From Alistipes sp. (lineage in GTDB: Bacteria; Bacteroidota; Bacteroidia; Bacteroidales; Rikenellaceae), in assembly GCA_017421945.1 (NCBI GenBank), contig JAFOHD010000011.1:1-47343 (forward strand): DNA of 47,343 bases, given 5' to 3'. Numbering within the stretch: the first letter of the stretch is position 1; every line of letters starts with the position of its first letter. Under the pieces are notes generated by a model. It searched no databases. It had not been told where the DNA came from and saw nothing but the letters and a program-made list of their open reading frames with translations. The position numbers were made by a program, and so were the translations under genes. Shown here piece by piece: positions 26,003-34,214 of this stretch.

Positions 26003-27118
26003 CTCCACATCATGGAGTGTGATGCTCTCACCGCTGAGAATCATCAGCCGCTCTACGACATTGCGCAGCTCACGAATATTCCCCGTCCAAGGCATAGCAC
26101 TCAACGCCTCAATTGCGGCTACATCGACGCTCTTGAGCGAGGAGTGATGTTCATGCGATATTTGCTGAATGAAATAATCAACCAGCTCGGCAACATCGCC
26201 CGCACGCTCACGCAGAGGTGGCACCTTTATAAGTATTACGCTCAAGCGATGGTAGAGGTCCTCGCGGAAGTTCCCCTTGGCTATCTCGGCTCGAATGTCT
26301 TTGTTGGTAGCAGCTACAACACGCACATCCACTGTGACATCCTTATCACTACCCACGCGGCTTATCTTCTGCTCCTGCAAGGCACGCAGCACCTTTGCCT
26401 GCGCCGAGAGTGACATGTCGCCTATCTCATCCATAAAGAGTGTCCCGCCGTTTGCCTGCTCGAACTTGCCTTTGCGCTGCTTGATGGCCGATGTGAAAGC
26501 TCCCCGCTCGTGCCCGAAGAGCTCGCTCTCGATAAGTTCGGAAGGAATAGCGGCACAATTCACCTCGACAAATGGAGCCGAGGCACGCGCACTCTTCAGG
26601 TGTAACCATCTTGCCACCAACTCTTTACCCGTACCATTCTCGCCCGTAATCAACACTCGGGCATCAGAGGGGGCAACCTTCTCGATGAGTTTTCTAACAT
26701 GCTCAATCTCGGCCGAGGAGCCTATGATATGCTCGGCATCGGCCGCCGCACGCCGCCGCACGGGTTTCGCAATCTCAGGCTGGGGCATATCCTCTCTCTG
26801 AACTATGCGTCGGAGCGACCCAAGCAGCCGATTCATATCCACAGGCGTAGTGAGATAATCCTCGGCACCTCCACGCACCGCCTCCACAGCACCGTCTATC
26901 GAGCCCGAAGGGGAGATTATGATGAACGGCACACCGAGCGTGGCCACATCACCTGCCGAGCCCGCTGCCACGATGGCATCATAGCCCCGCCGCATACATA
27001 TGTTTTCAGTCACCTCATCACGACAGGCCACCGCCGTGGCAAATCCTTCAAACTCCAATCTTTCACGGAGCGTGTTTCGCATACTTTTTGATTGATCGAT
27101 AATTAAAACCTTCGCCAT
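25991..27118 (-). CDS. Sigma-54 activator with degenerate receiver and no DNA-binding domain
   Basis: A 375-residue NtrC-like protein. A receiver-like domain (1-115) starts KVLIIDQSKSM, so the acidic pair is D-Q. The usual phospho-Asp region reads DAIVAAGSAGD without the Asp, and the conserved K-P is T-P (LTTPVD), so classical phosphorylation is unlikely. The AAA+ domain (about 135-365) is intact: Walker A GENGTGKE, GAFTSA loop (S for the usual G), Walker B GGTLFMDEIGD, and NIRELRNVVERL. The product ends at HDVELYC, before any Fis-type helix-turn-helix. Start chosen at MAKVLIID; a TTG-N20-TATCTTTG promoter lies 40 nt upstream. Confidence 0.88.
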   Translation of the reverse strand: MAKVLIIDQSKSMRNTLRERLEFEGFATAVACRDEVTENICMRRGYDAIVAAGSAGDVATLGVPFIIISPSGSIDGAVEAVRGGAEDYLTTPVDMNRLLGSLRRIVQREDMPQPEIAKPVRRRAAADAEHIIGSSAEIEHVRKLIEKVAPSDARVLITGENGTGKELVARWLHLKSARASAPFVEVNCAAIPSELIESELFGHERGAFTSAIKQRKGKFEQANGGTLFMDEIGDMSLSAQAKVLRALQEQKISRVGSDKDVTVDVRVVAATNKDIRAEIAKGNFREDLYHRLSVILIKVPPLRERAGDVAELVDYFIQQISHEHHSSLKSVDVAAIEALSAMPWTGNIRELRNVVERLMILSGESITLHDVELYC

Positions 27119-27157
27119 ATTTTGATTTTTGAGAATTTTGCATTTACTTTGCACTAT

Positions 27158-27188
27158 CAAAGATAACCGCTTTATTTGGTGATTCCAA
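27158..27188 (-). promoter_or_regulatory. Promoter of the sigma-54 activator gene
   Basis: Minus-strand TTG (27186-27188), 20-nt spacer, TATCTTTG (27158-27165). Confidence 0.6.
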
Positions 27189-27249
27189 TCTTGATGCTCC
27201 AAGACACCTCTTATGCTGCGGCACTCTTTTTAATCCTAAACAGTTTATG

Positions 27250-27309
27250 TCTTGCGACTGAACTTTTCCTTGCGTGGGCTTCTTGTTGCAGCCTTAACAC
27301 GTAGCAAGA
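27250..27309 (+). other. Possible structured leader before the DUF4290 gene
   Basis: Outer arms TCTTGC (27250-27255) and GCAAGA (27304-27309) enclose an inner stem CGTGGGCT (27273-27280) with AGCC (27290-27293) and CACG (27298-27301). It lies 21 nt before the start codon. No consensus -7 box was found for this gene, so the promoter is unknown. Structure is predicted by eye only. Confidence 0.3.
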
Positions 27310-27330
27310 CCGGGAACTGAACCATTTTTT

Positions 27331-28053
27331 ATGAAACACAATTACAACAACACTCGTCGAAAACTCTATCTTCCGGAGTATGGTCGCCATATACACGAAA
27401 TGGTGGATCACCTGATGACAATCACCGACCGCGAACAGCGCAACCAGCAGGCAAGGGCGGTCATAGCCGTAATGGGCAACCTGCAACCATTGTTGCGTGA
27501 CACTGCCGACTTTACGCACAAATTGTGGGACCATCTTTTCATTATGTCTGATTTTCAGTTAGATGTGGATTCTCCATACCCTCGTCCCACGCGTGAAGAG
27601 TTGCAGATGATTCCCAACAAGCTGCACTACTCGCAAGAACGCATCGCATTCAAGCATTATGGCAAATATGTGGCACGCATACTCGGCGAATTGCGTACCG
27701 AAACCGACCAGAAAGCCCAGCAAACTGCGGTGGAACACATCGCCCGCTATATGCGCACCAAGAGCTTCGAATACAATCAGGAGCACCCCAACAACGAAAC
27801 AATCATAAAAGATATAAAGATTATGTCTAAAGGTGATATTGAGGTGGATGAAACCGCTATCAATAATCTCCGAAATGACTACAAACAACACCATCCTGCA
27901 CGTAACGCCAAACCTGCGGCCCGCACCCCTCAGAAGAGCGGAGCAGCCAAGGCAGGCGCAAAAGTTCAACACAACAATTTGAAGAACCGTCAAAACACAA
28001 CCGGCAAGAAAAATAATACAGAATCTGCTGCACGCCATAATTATCAGAAGTAA
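27331..28053 (+). CDS. DUF4290 family protein
   Basis: A 240-residue cytosolic protein of a family I know only from Bacteroidetes annotations. The conserved N-terminal part (about 1-170: NTRRKLYLPEYGRH, MVDHLMTI, NKLHYSQERIAFKHYGKY) looks all-helical. The C-terminal 60 residues are basic, low-complexity and rich in Lys, Ala, Asn and Gln, suggesting a disordered nucleic-acid-binding tail. No enzymatic motif and no signal peptide are present. Function unknown. The promoter of the next gene starts at its stop codon. Confidence 0.88.
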   Translation: MKHNYNNTRRKLYLPEYGRHIHEMVDHLMTITDREQRNQQARAVIAVMGNLQPLLRDTADFTHKLWDHLFIMSDFQLDVDSPYPRPTREELQMIPNKLHYSQERIAFKHYGKYVARILGELRTETDQKAQQTAVEHIARYMRTKSFEYNQEHPNNETIIKDIKIMSKGDIEVDETAINNLRNDYKQHHPARNAKPAARTPQKSGAAKAGAKVQHNNLKNRQNTTGKKNNTESAARHNYQK

Positions 28054-28054
28054 T

Positions 28055-28086
28055 TTTGCGTTATTTTCAAAAATTTGCTATATTTG
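28055..28086 (+). promoter_or_regulatory. Promoter of the TlpA-like / lpxH / thyA / folA unit
   Basis: TTTG (28055-28058), 20-nt spacer, TATATTTG (28079-28086), 27 nt before the lipoprotein ATG. It rules out the in-frame ATG at 28075. Confidence 0.7.
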
Positions 28087-28113
28087 TGTTTTATAAGAAA
28101 CCTTAAGAAAAAA

Positions 28114-29244
28114 ATGAAGAGAATATATTTCGTAATCACAGCACTTATCTTGGGGCTTACTTCATGCCAGAACTCCAATGTAAACATCTCTGGCCGTTTT
28201 GTAGGCAACCATGCAAATATGGTATATCTGGAGCAGACCTCAACGCTCGAGCAAACTATTATCGACTCGGTGCAGCTCGCCGAAGATGGCAGTTTTGCCC
28301 TGCAACTTGAGAACGTCTCAAAAACACCTGCGCTCTACAACATTATCCTCAACGGCGACCGTGTACCCTTGCTCCTGTCGGCAGGCGAGGATGTGACAAT
28401 CAATGCGGCAGGTAACATCCTTCGCAACTATACCATTGAGGGTTCTGCAGAGTCGGAGCTGTTGCACTCTTTCAACAAAGAATTTGTCGAGGGTGTAATT
28501 AAACTCAACGACATCTTGTCGAAATATACGGCAAACGACATCAACGACACTGAGCAGTTGGCTTTGGCAAAGGAGTACACTCAGTTGCGTAACTCCATCA
28601 AGCGTTCACAGGTGCGTTTCATTGTTGAGAACAAGGAGAACATCGCAGCCGTATATGCACTCTATCAGCGTCTGCCCAATGACCAGAACCTCTTCACCGG
28701 AGATACCGATGTAATTTACTACCGCACCGTAGCCGATGGCATTGAACAAAAGTATCCCGAGAGCCCATACCTGCCTCTGTTGCGTAGCCAGATTGCACGC
28801 ATGGATGCACAGCTTAATCTACTCTCGCAGATGAAGACTGTAAACTATCCTGAAATCTCTATGCCCGACATGTTCGGCAATAAGCATGCGCTCTCTTCAT
28901 TGACCGGAAAGGTTGTGTTATTGCATTTCTGGTCGGCTACCGTGGGTAATTCAAACGCCATGAATGCCGACTTAAAGGAGATTTACAGCAAGTATAAGGA
29001 GCAGGGATTTGAGATTTTCCAGGTAGCAATAGACTCATCTAAAGCGTTGTGGATTAACGCCGTACAGGAGCAGAAGCTGCCTTGGATTTCAGTCAGCGAC
29101 CTGCTTGGTGAGTCATCTCCTACGCTCGGAGCATACAACATCACCAATCTGCCCGCCAACTTCCTCATTGACCGCGAGGGTAACATTGTGGGCAAGAATC
29201 TTGCGGGAGAGGAGCTTGAGAGCCAAATCAAAAAACTCATCTAA
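28114..29244 (+). CDS. TlpA-like lipoprotein lacking the CXXC active site
   Basis: A 376-residue exported protein: signal peptide with lipobox LTSC (Cys near 18), a DUF4369-type beta domain at 25-115, a helical linker, and a C-terminal thioredoxin fold from about 245. The thioredoxin strands are recognisable (VVLLHFW, FEIFQVAID, NLPANFLIDREGNIV, with the cis-Pro in NLPAN). Where family members have WCGPC it reads SATVGNSN, with no cysteine, so it cannot perform thiol-disulfide exchange by the usual mechanism. It may bind or scaffold instead. lpxH starts 3 nt after its stop. Confidence 0.87.
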   Translation: MKRIYFVITALILGLTSCQNSNVNISGRFVGNHANMVYLEQTSTLEQTIIDSVQLAEDGSFALQLENVSKTPALYNIILNGDRVPLLLSAGEDVTINAAGNILRNYTIEGSAESELLHSFNKEFVEGVIKLNDILSKYTANDINDTEQLALAKEYTQLRNSIKRSQVRFIVENKENIAAVYALYQRLPNDQNLFTGDTDVIYYRTVADGIEQKYPESPYLPLLRSQIARMDAQLNLLSQMKTVNYPEISMPDMFGNKHALSSLTGKVVLLHFWSATVGNSNAMNADLKEIYSKYKEQGFEIFQVAIDSSKALWINAVQEQKLPWISVSDLLGESSPTLGAYNITNLPANFLIDREGNIVGKNLAGEELESQIKKLI

Positions 29245-29247
29245 ACG

Positions 29248-29988
29248 ATGTATTACTTCGCCTCGGACGTCCATCTTGGCGCAGGTGACGAACTAAAATC
29301 TCGTCACACGGAGTCGCGTTTTGTGAAGTGGCTCGACATGGTGGCGCAGGATGCCGAGGGAATATTCCTTATGGGTGACATATTCGACTTCTGGTTTGAA
29401 TACAACAGAGTCATCCCCAAAGGTTTTGTACGCACACTCGGCAAGTTGGCCGAACTCACCGACCGAGGTATAAAAATCACCTTCATCACAGGCAACCACG
29501 ACATGTGGATGTATGACTATCTGCAACGCGAATGTGGTGTGGAGATTTGCTTTTCACCTCAAGAGGTCACCATATCGGGCAAGCAACTATTCTTAGCTCA
29601 TGGCGACAACATGAATATCAAGGATAAGCCCCTGCTGCGCCTGATGAACACAACGTTTCGCTCACGCTCGGCACGCAAGATATTCTCGTGGCTGGTGCAT
29701 CCCGATTTGGCAATGAAGTTCGGCAAGTGGTGGAGCGAGAAGTCGCGCCTATCGCACTCAAAGGAGATACTTGACGTAGATGCGCTCGATTTTCTGGTAG
29801 ATTACGCGCGCAGCTATAAGCAGTCAAATCCTCAAACCGATTATATAGTATTTGGTCATATGCACATTCCCCACGACTTGAGGGAGGAGGATTTGCGCGT
29901 CCTGTTCCTGAGTTCATGGGAGGGGGATGCCGCTTATGCCGTACTTGACCGACAAGGCAACATAGAACTTAAAACTTTCGCCCTATGA
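29248..29988 (+). CDS. lpxH: UDP-2,3-diacylglucosamine diphosphatase (LpxH family)
   Basis: Metallophosphoesterase expected to cleave UDP-2,3-diacylglucosamine to lipid X in lipid A synthesis at the inner membrane. The 246-residue protein carries the two-metal motif set: DVHLG (Asp7, His9), GDIFDFW near 42, GNHDMW near 81, AHGDN near 115 and FGHMHIPH near 205. The downstream thyA start overlaps its stop in an ATGA arrangement, implying translational coupling. The assignment as LpxH rather than another calcineurin-like phosphatase rests on the DFWFEYN and GNHDMW patterns. Confidence 0.9.
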   Translation: MYYFASDVHLGAGDELKSRHTESRFVKWLDMVAQDAEGIFLMGDIFDFWFEYNRVIPKGFVRTLGKLAELTDRGIKITFITGNHDMWMYDYLQRECGVEICFSPQEVTISGKQLFLAHGDNMNIKDKPLLRLMNTTFRSRSARKIFSWLVHPDLAMKFGKWWSEKSRLSHSKEILDVDALDFLVDYARSYKQSNPQTDYIVFGHMHIPHDLREEDLRVLFLSSWEGDAAYAVLDRQGNIELKTFAL

Positions 29989-30884
29989 AACAATATCTCG
30001 ACCTGCTGAAAAAAATCAAAGACGAAGGTATCGTCAAAAGCGACCGCACAGGCACAGGCACTCGCAGCATCTTCGGCCACCAGATGCGTTTTGACCTGAG
30101 CGAAGGATTCCCTCTGCTCACCACAAAGCGTGTTTTCTTGAAGGGCGTAATACACGAATTGCTGTGGTTTCTTGCGGGCGACACAAACATAAAGTATCTG
30201 GTGGACAATGGTGTTCACATCTGGGACAACGACGCCTACCGCTTCTACAAGGAGCTTTGCACAAAACAGGGCGTGGAGCCCATCTCAATGGAGGAGTTTC
30301 TCGCAGCCACGCAGCAGCAGACTCCCTCACCTCTTGAGAACTATGCTTATGGCAACCTGAACCATGTTTACGGTTACCAGTGGCGCAGCTGGGGCAAGCC
30401 CGATGGCTCGGCCATTGACCAGATAAAGCAGGTTATCAAGACCATCAAGCACAACCCCGACTCTCGCAGGATGATTGTATCGGCATGGAACGTGGCCGAC
30501 GTGGAGGATATGGCGTTGCCTCCATGCCACGTGTTGTTCCAATTCTACGTGGCAAATGGTAAATTATCATGCCAGCTCTATCAGCGCAGTGCCGACACAT
30601 TCCTGGGCGTACCTTTCAACATCGCATCGTATGCTCTGCTGACGATGATGATTGCCCGCGAGTGCGGCCTTGAGGCTGGTGAGTTTGTTCACACGCTGGG
30701 CGACACACACCTCTACCTGAACCACATGGAGCAGGTCGATGAGCAACTATCACGCACACCACGCACCCTGCCACACATGCGCCTTAATCCTGATGTGAAG
30801 TCGGTATTCGATTTCCGCTATGAGGATTTCACCCTTGAGGGTTACGACCCCCACCCCACCATCAAGGCTCCCATGTCATTCTAA
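29985..30884 (+). CDS. thyA: Thymidylate synthase
   Basis: Makes dTMP from dUMP using methylene-THF, yielding dihydrofolate that the adjacent folA product recycles. The 299-residue protein has the N-terminal phosphate-binding [18 protein letters not shown] (near 20-37), catalytic Cys near 180 in [31 protein letters not shown] and the C-terminal [10 protein letters not shown]. It is longer than the 264-residue E. coli form because of an insert near 95-118 ([11 protein letters not shown]). It overlaps lpxH by 4 nt and precedes folA by 12 nt. Confidence 0.97.
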   Translation: MKQYLDLLKKIKDEGIVKSDRTGTGTRSIFGHQMRFDLSEGFPLLTTKRVFLKGVIHELLWFLAGDTNIKYLVDNGVHIWDNDAYRFYKELCTKQGVEPISMEEFLAATQQQTPSPLENYAYGNLNHVYGYQWRSWGKPDGSAIDQIKQVIKTIKHNPDSRRMIVSAWNVADVEDMALPPCHVLFQFYVANGKLSCQLYQRSADTFLGVPFNIASYALLTMMIARECGLEAGEFVHTLGDTHLYLNHMEQVDEQLSRTPRTLPHMRLNPDVKSVFDFRYEDFTLEGYDPHPTIKAPMSF

Positions 30885-30896
30885 AACACCCGTAAA

Positions 30897-31376
30897 ATGG
30901 TTAGCATCATAGTAGCCGTTGCTCAGAACGGCATCATAGGAGACAAGAATGCTCTGCTATGGCACATATCAGAGGATATGCGCTTCTTCAAGCGCACAAC
31001 ATCGGGACACCCCGTCATCATGGGCCGCAAGACCTACGATTCGCTGGGACGTCCTCTGCCCAACCGTACAAATGTGGTCATAAGTCGCACCGCAAACCAT
31101 ATCGAGGGCTGCACGATTGCCCGCTCACTCGAGGAGGCTGTGGCGATGTTCCCCGCCGAGGAGGAGATTTTTATCATAGGCGGAGCGCAGATTTACGCCT
31201 TGGCTCTGGATATTGCCGATAGGATTTATATCACACGTGTTGAACACGACTACGAGGGTGACACATCATTCCCCAGATGGGATGAAAGCAAGTGGGAACT
31301 AAAGCAACGCGAGGCATTCCCTTGCGGTGAAAAATATCCCTACCCCTTCGCCTTTGAGTGTTACGACAGAAAATAA
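30897..31376 (+). CDS. folA: Dihydrofolate reductase
   Basis: NADPH-dependent reduction of dihydrofolate to tetrahydrofolate. The 159-residue protein is of normal length: IVAVAQNGIIGDKNALLWHI (the Met20-loop region with the W), Asp in SEDMRFFK, MGRKTYDSLGRPLPNR (NADPH phosphate site) and IIGGAQIYALAL near 95. It sits 12 nt after thyA, giving the common thyA-folA pair. Confidence 0.97.
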   Translation: MVSIIVAVAQNGIIGDKNALLWHISEDMRFFKRTTSGHPVIMGRKTYDSLGRPLPNRTNVVISRTANHIEGCTIARSLEEAVAMFPAEEEIFIIGGAQIYALALDIADRIYITRVEHDYEGDTSFPRWDESKWELKQREAFPCGEKYPYPFAFECYDRK

Positions 31377-31398
31377 AGCATAAAACCCGCCCAAGCCT

Positions 31399-33435
31399 AT
31401 GAAACTGAACCGACTATTCATAGTCATTGCCCTGATGTGCGTTGTCACACTCTCGGCAGCAAACAAGAATAAGCAGACACTGCCCCAACCCGTATTCAAC
31501 CGCGCCCCACTCGTTGAAGCCCCCTATGCGCAGCTTCCGTTGGGCGAAATCAAACCCCAGGGATGGCTTGCCGAGCAGATGCAGATTATGCTTCATGGCA
31601 TGACAGGCAACCTCGACGAGTTGTATGAGTTGGTGTGTGGCGACAACAACGCATGGCTTGGCGGTGAGGGTGATGCGTGGGAACGAGGTCCATACTGGAT
31701 TGACGGCGCACTGCCCATGGCGTATATAATGGGCGATGAGGCCCTCAAGCAGAAGTCGCTGAAGTGGGTTGAAGCAATCCTCTCATCGCAGAAGCAGAGC
31801 GGCTCATTCGGCCCCGACACCGACCGCCCCTACATCTACGGCATGCAACGTAACAATGCCCTCGACTGGTGGCCACGCATGGTTGCGCTGAAGATACTCC
31901 AGCAATACTACATGGCTACGGGAGACGAGCGCGTAATCAGCTTCATGACCAAATATTTCCACTACCAGCTTCAGGAACTGCCAAAGACGCCGCTGGGGAA
32001 CTGGACATTCTGGGCTACGGAGCGCGCAGGCGACAACCTGTTGATTGTGCATTGGTTATATAATATCACAGGCGATGAGAAGCTGCTCGACCTGGGCCGA
32101 ATCATCCACTCACAATCGGCCGACTGGACTGCACGCTTCACCACCGACGACCACCTCTTTCGTCAGAACAGCATCCATTGCGTGAATCTGGGACAGGGAT
32201 TCAAAGAGCCCGTCATATGGTGGCAGCAGGGCAAGGAGGAGAAGCACCTGGCTGCGCCCAAAGAGGCTCTGCGCCGCATACGTCAGACGATAGGATTCCC
32301 AACGGGATTGTGGGCAGGTGATGAGCTGATACACTTCGGCGACCCCACACGTGGTTCGGAGCTGTGCACAGCCACCGAGATGATGTATTCGCTTGAGGAG
32401 ATGTACCGCATCACGGGCGACAACACCTATGCCGACCTTTTGGAGCGCATCACATACAACGCCCTGCCAACGCAGATTTCCGACAAGGGCGATGCACGCC
32501 AATATTACCAGCAGATAAATCAGGTGGAGGTTACACGCAAGCCTCGCAACTTCTCTACTCCGCACACCGACACCGACATCCTGTTTGGCGTGTTGAGCGG
32601 TTACCCATGTTGCACCTGCAACCTGCATCAAGGCTGGCCGAAGTTCGTGCAGAACCTGTGGCTCAAAACCCGCGAGGGAGGAGTTGCAGCTATGGTATAT
32701 GCACCTTCAAGGCTCTCAACGACGGTCAATGGCGTGAAGGTGGAGATTCAGGAGCAGACATGCTATCCGTTTGAGGAGCAGGTTACATTCTCGTTCACAT
32801 TGCCCGACAAGAAGCAGAAGGAGGCGGAGTTCCCGTTTGAGTTACGCATACCTTCGTGGAGCAGGGGGTACACCCTGACGGTAAACGGATCGGAGGTAAA
32901 GGCCGAGGACATCCGCCGAGGTACAATACGTCTGAATCGCACGTGGACCGACGGTGATAAACTCGTGGTCACATTCAACGCCGAGGTAACCATCACACGC
33001 TGGTATGACTATGCTGCCGTTGTGGAGCGCGGCCCCTTGGTGTATGCGCTTCGCATGGAGGAGAAGTGGAAGCGTCACGAATGTGAGGGCGACGATGCGA
33101 AGCTGCTCGGAGCATACTACTACGAGGTGACATCCTCAACACCATGGAACGTATCGCTGCGCAACAACGACCTCAAAGCGGAGAACATTCAAAAGAGTTT
33201 CGTAGTGGAGAAGGGCGAGTGCGGCAACTCCCCATGGACACTCAACGGTGCACCTATCAAAATAAAGGCCAAGGCAAATCTTCTGCCCCGCTGGCAGATG
33301 CATCGCAACTCGGCTGGTCCAATCAACTACCTCACACAACAGGAACCCAAGAATGAGATTGGTCCAGAGGTGGATATCACACTCATACCCTATGGTTGTA
33401 CCACTCTGCGTATGACAGAATTCCCCGTACGATAA
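31399..33435 (+). CDS. Secreted GH127-family glycosidase (beta-L-arabinofuranosidase type)
   Basis: A 678-residue exported hydrolase with a signal peptide at 1-21 (cleavage after SAA) and a large helical (alpha/alpha) barrel. It ends with beta-sandwich domains. The GH127 zinc/nucleophile region is visible: Glu and Cys in GSELCTATEM near 321, and the Cys cluster YPCCTCNLHQG near 400-410, where one Cys is the proposed nucleophile. Expected activity is release of beta-linked L-arabinofuranose from plant glycans or glycoproteins; related subfamilies have other substrates. It follows folA by 22 nt but is functionally unrelated to it. Confidence 0.85.
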   Translation: MKLNRLFIVIALMCVVTLSAANKNKQTLPQPVFNRAPLVEAPYAQLPLGEIKPQGWLAEQMQIMLHGMTGNLDELYELVCGDNNAWLGGEGDAWERGPYWIDGALPMAYIMGDEALKQKSLKWVEAILSSQKQSGSFGPDTDRPYIYGMQRNNALDWWPRMVALKILQQYYMATGDERVISFMTKYFHYQLQELPKTPLGNWTFWATERAGDNLLIVHWLYNITGDEKLLDLGRIIHSQSADWTARFTTDDHLFRQNSIHCVNLGQGFKEPVIWWQQGKEEKHLAAPKEALRRIRQTIGFPTGLWAGDELIHFGDPTRGSELCTATEMMYSLEEMYRITGDNTYADLLERITYNALPTQISDKGDARQYYQQINQVEVTRKPRNFSTPHTDTDILFGVLSGYPCCTCNLHQGWPKFVQNLWLKTREGGVAAMVYAPSRLSTTVNGVKVEIQEQTCYPFEEQVTFSFTLPDKKQKEAEFPFELRIPSWSRGYTLTVNGSEVKAEDIRRGTIRLNRTWTDGDKLVVTFNAEVTITRWYDYAAVVERGPLVYALRMEEKWKRHECEGDDAKLLGAYYYEVTSSTPWNVSLRNNDLKAENIQKSFVVEKGECGNSPWTLNGAPIKIKAKANLLPRWQMHRNSAGPINYLTQQEPKNEIGPEVDITLIPYGCTTLRMTEFPVR

Positions 33436-33480
33436 AGAGGAAAATAGGTATTTATACTACCCTCCATATCAATTATGTAT

Positions 33481-33512
33481 AGTAACTTTGCCACAAGCAA
33501 AGTTACTTTTTT
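33481..33512 (+). terminator. Terminator-like hairpin overlapping the promoter of the Hdr-like operon
   Basis: A perfect 10-bp inverted repeat (33481-33490 with 33498-33507, AGTAACTTTG), 7-nt loop, then T6 (33507-33512). It starts 45 nt after the GH127 stop. The left arm contains the -7 box TAACTTTG (33483-33490). Confidence 0.65.
33483..33490 (+). promoter_or_regulatory. -7 box of the Hdr-like operon
   Basis: TAACTTTG, a full TAnnTTTG match, 25 nt before the first start codon. Initiation would fall in the hairpin loop. No clear -33 element. Confidence 0.5.
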
Positions 33513-33515
33513 ATT

Positions 33516-34211
33516 ATGGGAAAATACTTCGATATGCTGATGGAGGATGTGCGCCTGAAAGAGGGGCTCACAGCCTGCATGAACTGCGGCGTATGTACCG
33601 CTGTATGTCCTGCCGCAGGGGTCTATAATTACGACCCTCGCCAGATTGTCAGCATCGTTCAGACACGTGATGATGATGCCATTGAAGAGCTGCTCAAGGG
33701 CGAAACAATATGGTATTGCGGTGAGTGTATGTCGTGCCGCCCACGCTGCCCACGAGGCAACACCCCGGGTTATGTGATTCAGGCACTGCGCACGCTGTCG
33801 CAGAAGCTCGGATTCTTCGTCGAGAGTGAGAAGGGCCGCCAGCAGCTGGCTTTGAAGCGTGCCATAGGTGACAACATTCTGCGTACGGGCTACTGTCTCA
33901 CGCCCCGCAACATACGCCCCGAACTGCACCCCGAGCAGGGAACTATATGGCGCTGGATTATTGACAACGACGAGCAGGTATATGGCCGCTACACCGATGT
34001 CTATGGCAAGGAGGGTGCGGGAGCTTTGCGCAAATGCTCTGACGAGACGATGCAGGAGATACATAAGATATTTGAGGTTACAGGCGGCAAGGAGTTTTTT
34101 GACACCATCGAGCAGCACTCCGACCGCAAGGCCCGCGAGATGGGCTTTGATGGTGCCGACGAGCGATATTTTATGGAAGTATATACCCGAAATTCTAACG
34201 AACACTATTAA
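33516..34211 (+). CDS. HdrC-like double 4Fe-4S protein
   Basis: A 231-residue cytosolic iron-sulfur protein, first of five tightly spaced Hdr-like genes. Two ferredoxin motifs are complete: CMNCGVCTAVCP near 21-32 and CGECMSCRPRCP near 69-80, as in HdrC of heterodisulfide reductases. The remaining 150 residues (PGYVIQALRTLSQKLGF onward) are helical and extend beyond classical HdrC; they have no motif I recognise. It likely passes electrons between the flavoprotein and the CCG-domain partner encoded next. HdrB-like starts 3 nt after its stop. Confidence 0.85.
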   Translation: MGKYFDMLMEDVRLKEGLTACMNCGVCTAVCPAAGVYNYDPRQIVSIVQTRDDDAIEELLKGETIWYCGECMSCRPRCPRGNTPGYVIQALRTLSQKLGFFVESEKGRQQLALKRAIGDNILRTGYCLTPRNIRPELHPEQGTIWRWIIDNDEQVYGRYTDVYGKEGAGALRKCSDETMQEIHKIFEVTGGKEFFDTIEQHSDRKAREMGFDGADERYFMEVYTRNSNEHY

Positions 34212-34214
34212 GCT

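Noticed and set aside
28114..33435. A dedicated arabinan-utilisation locus including GH127, GH43 and the 704-residue protein
   Set aside because: The three genes are in separate transcription units and opposite strands, with no SusC/SusD pair or regulator nearby.
33390..34205. 271-codon frame antisense to the first HdrC-like gene
   Set aside because: Covers the Hdr-like promoter hairpin and the HdrC-like gene on the wrong strand; no recognisable motif.
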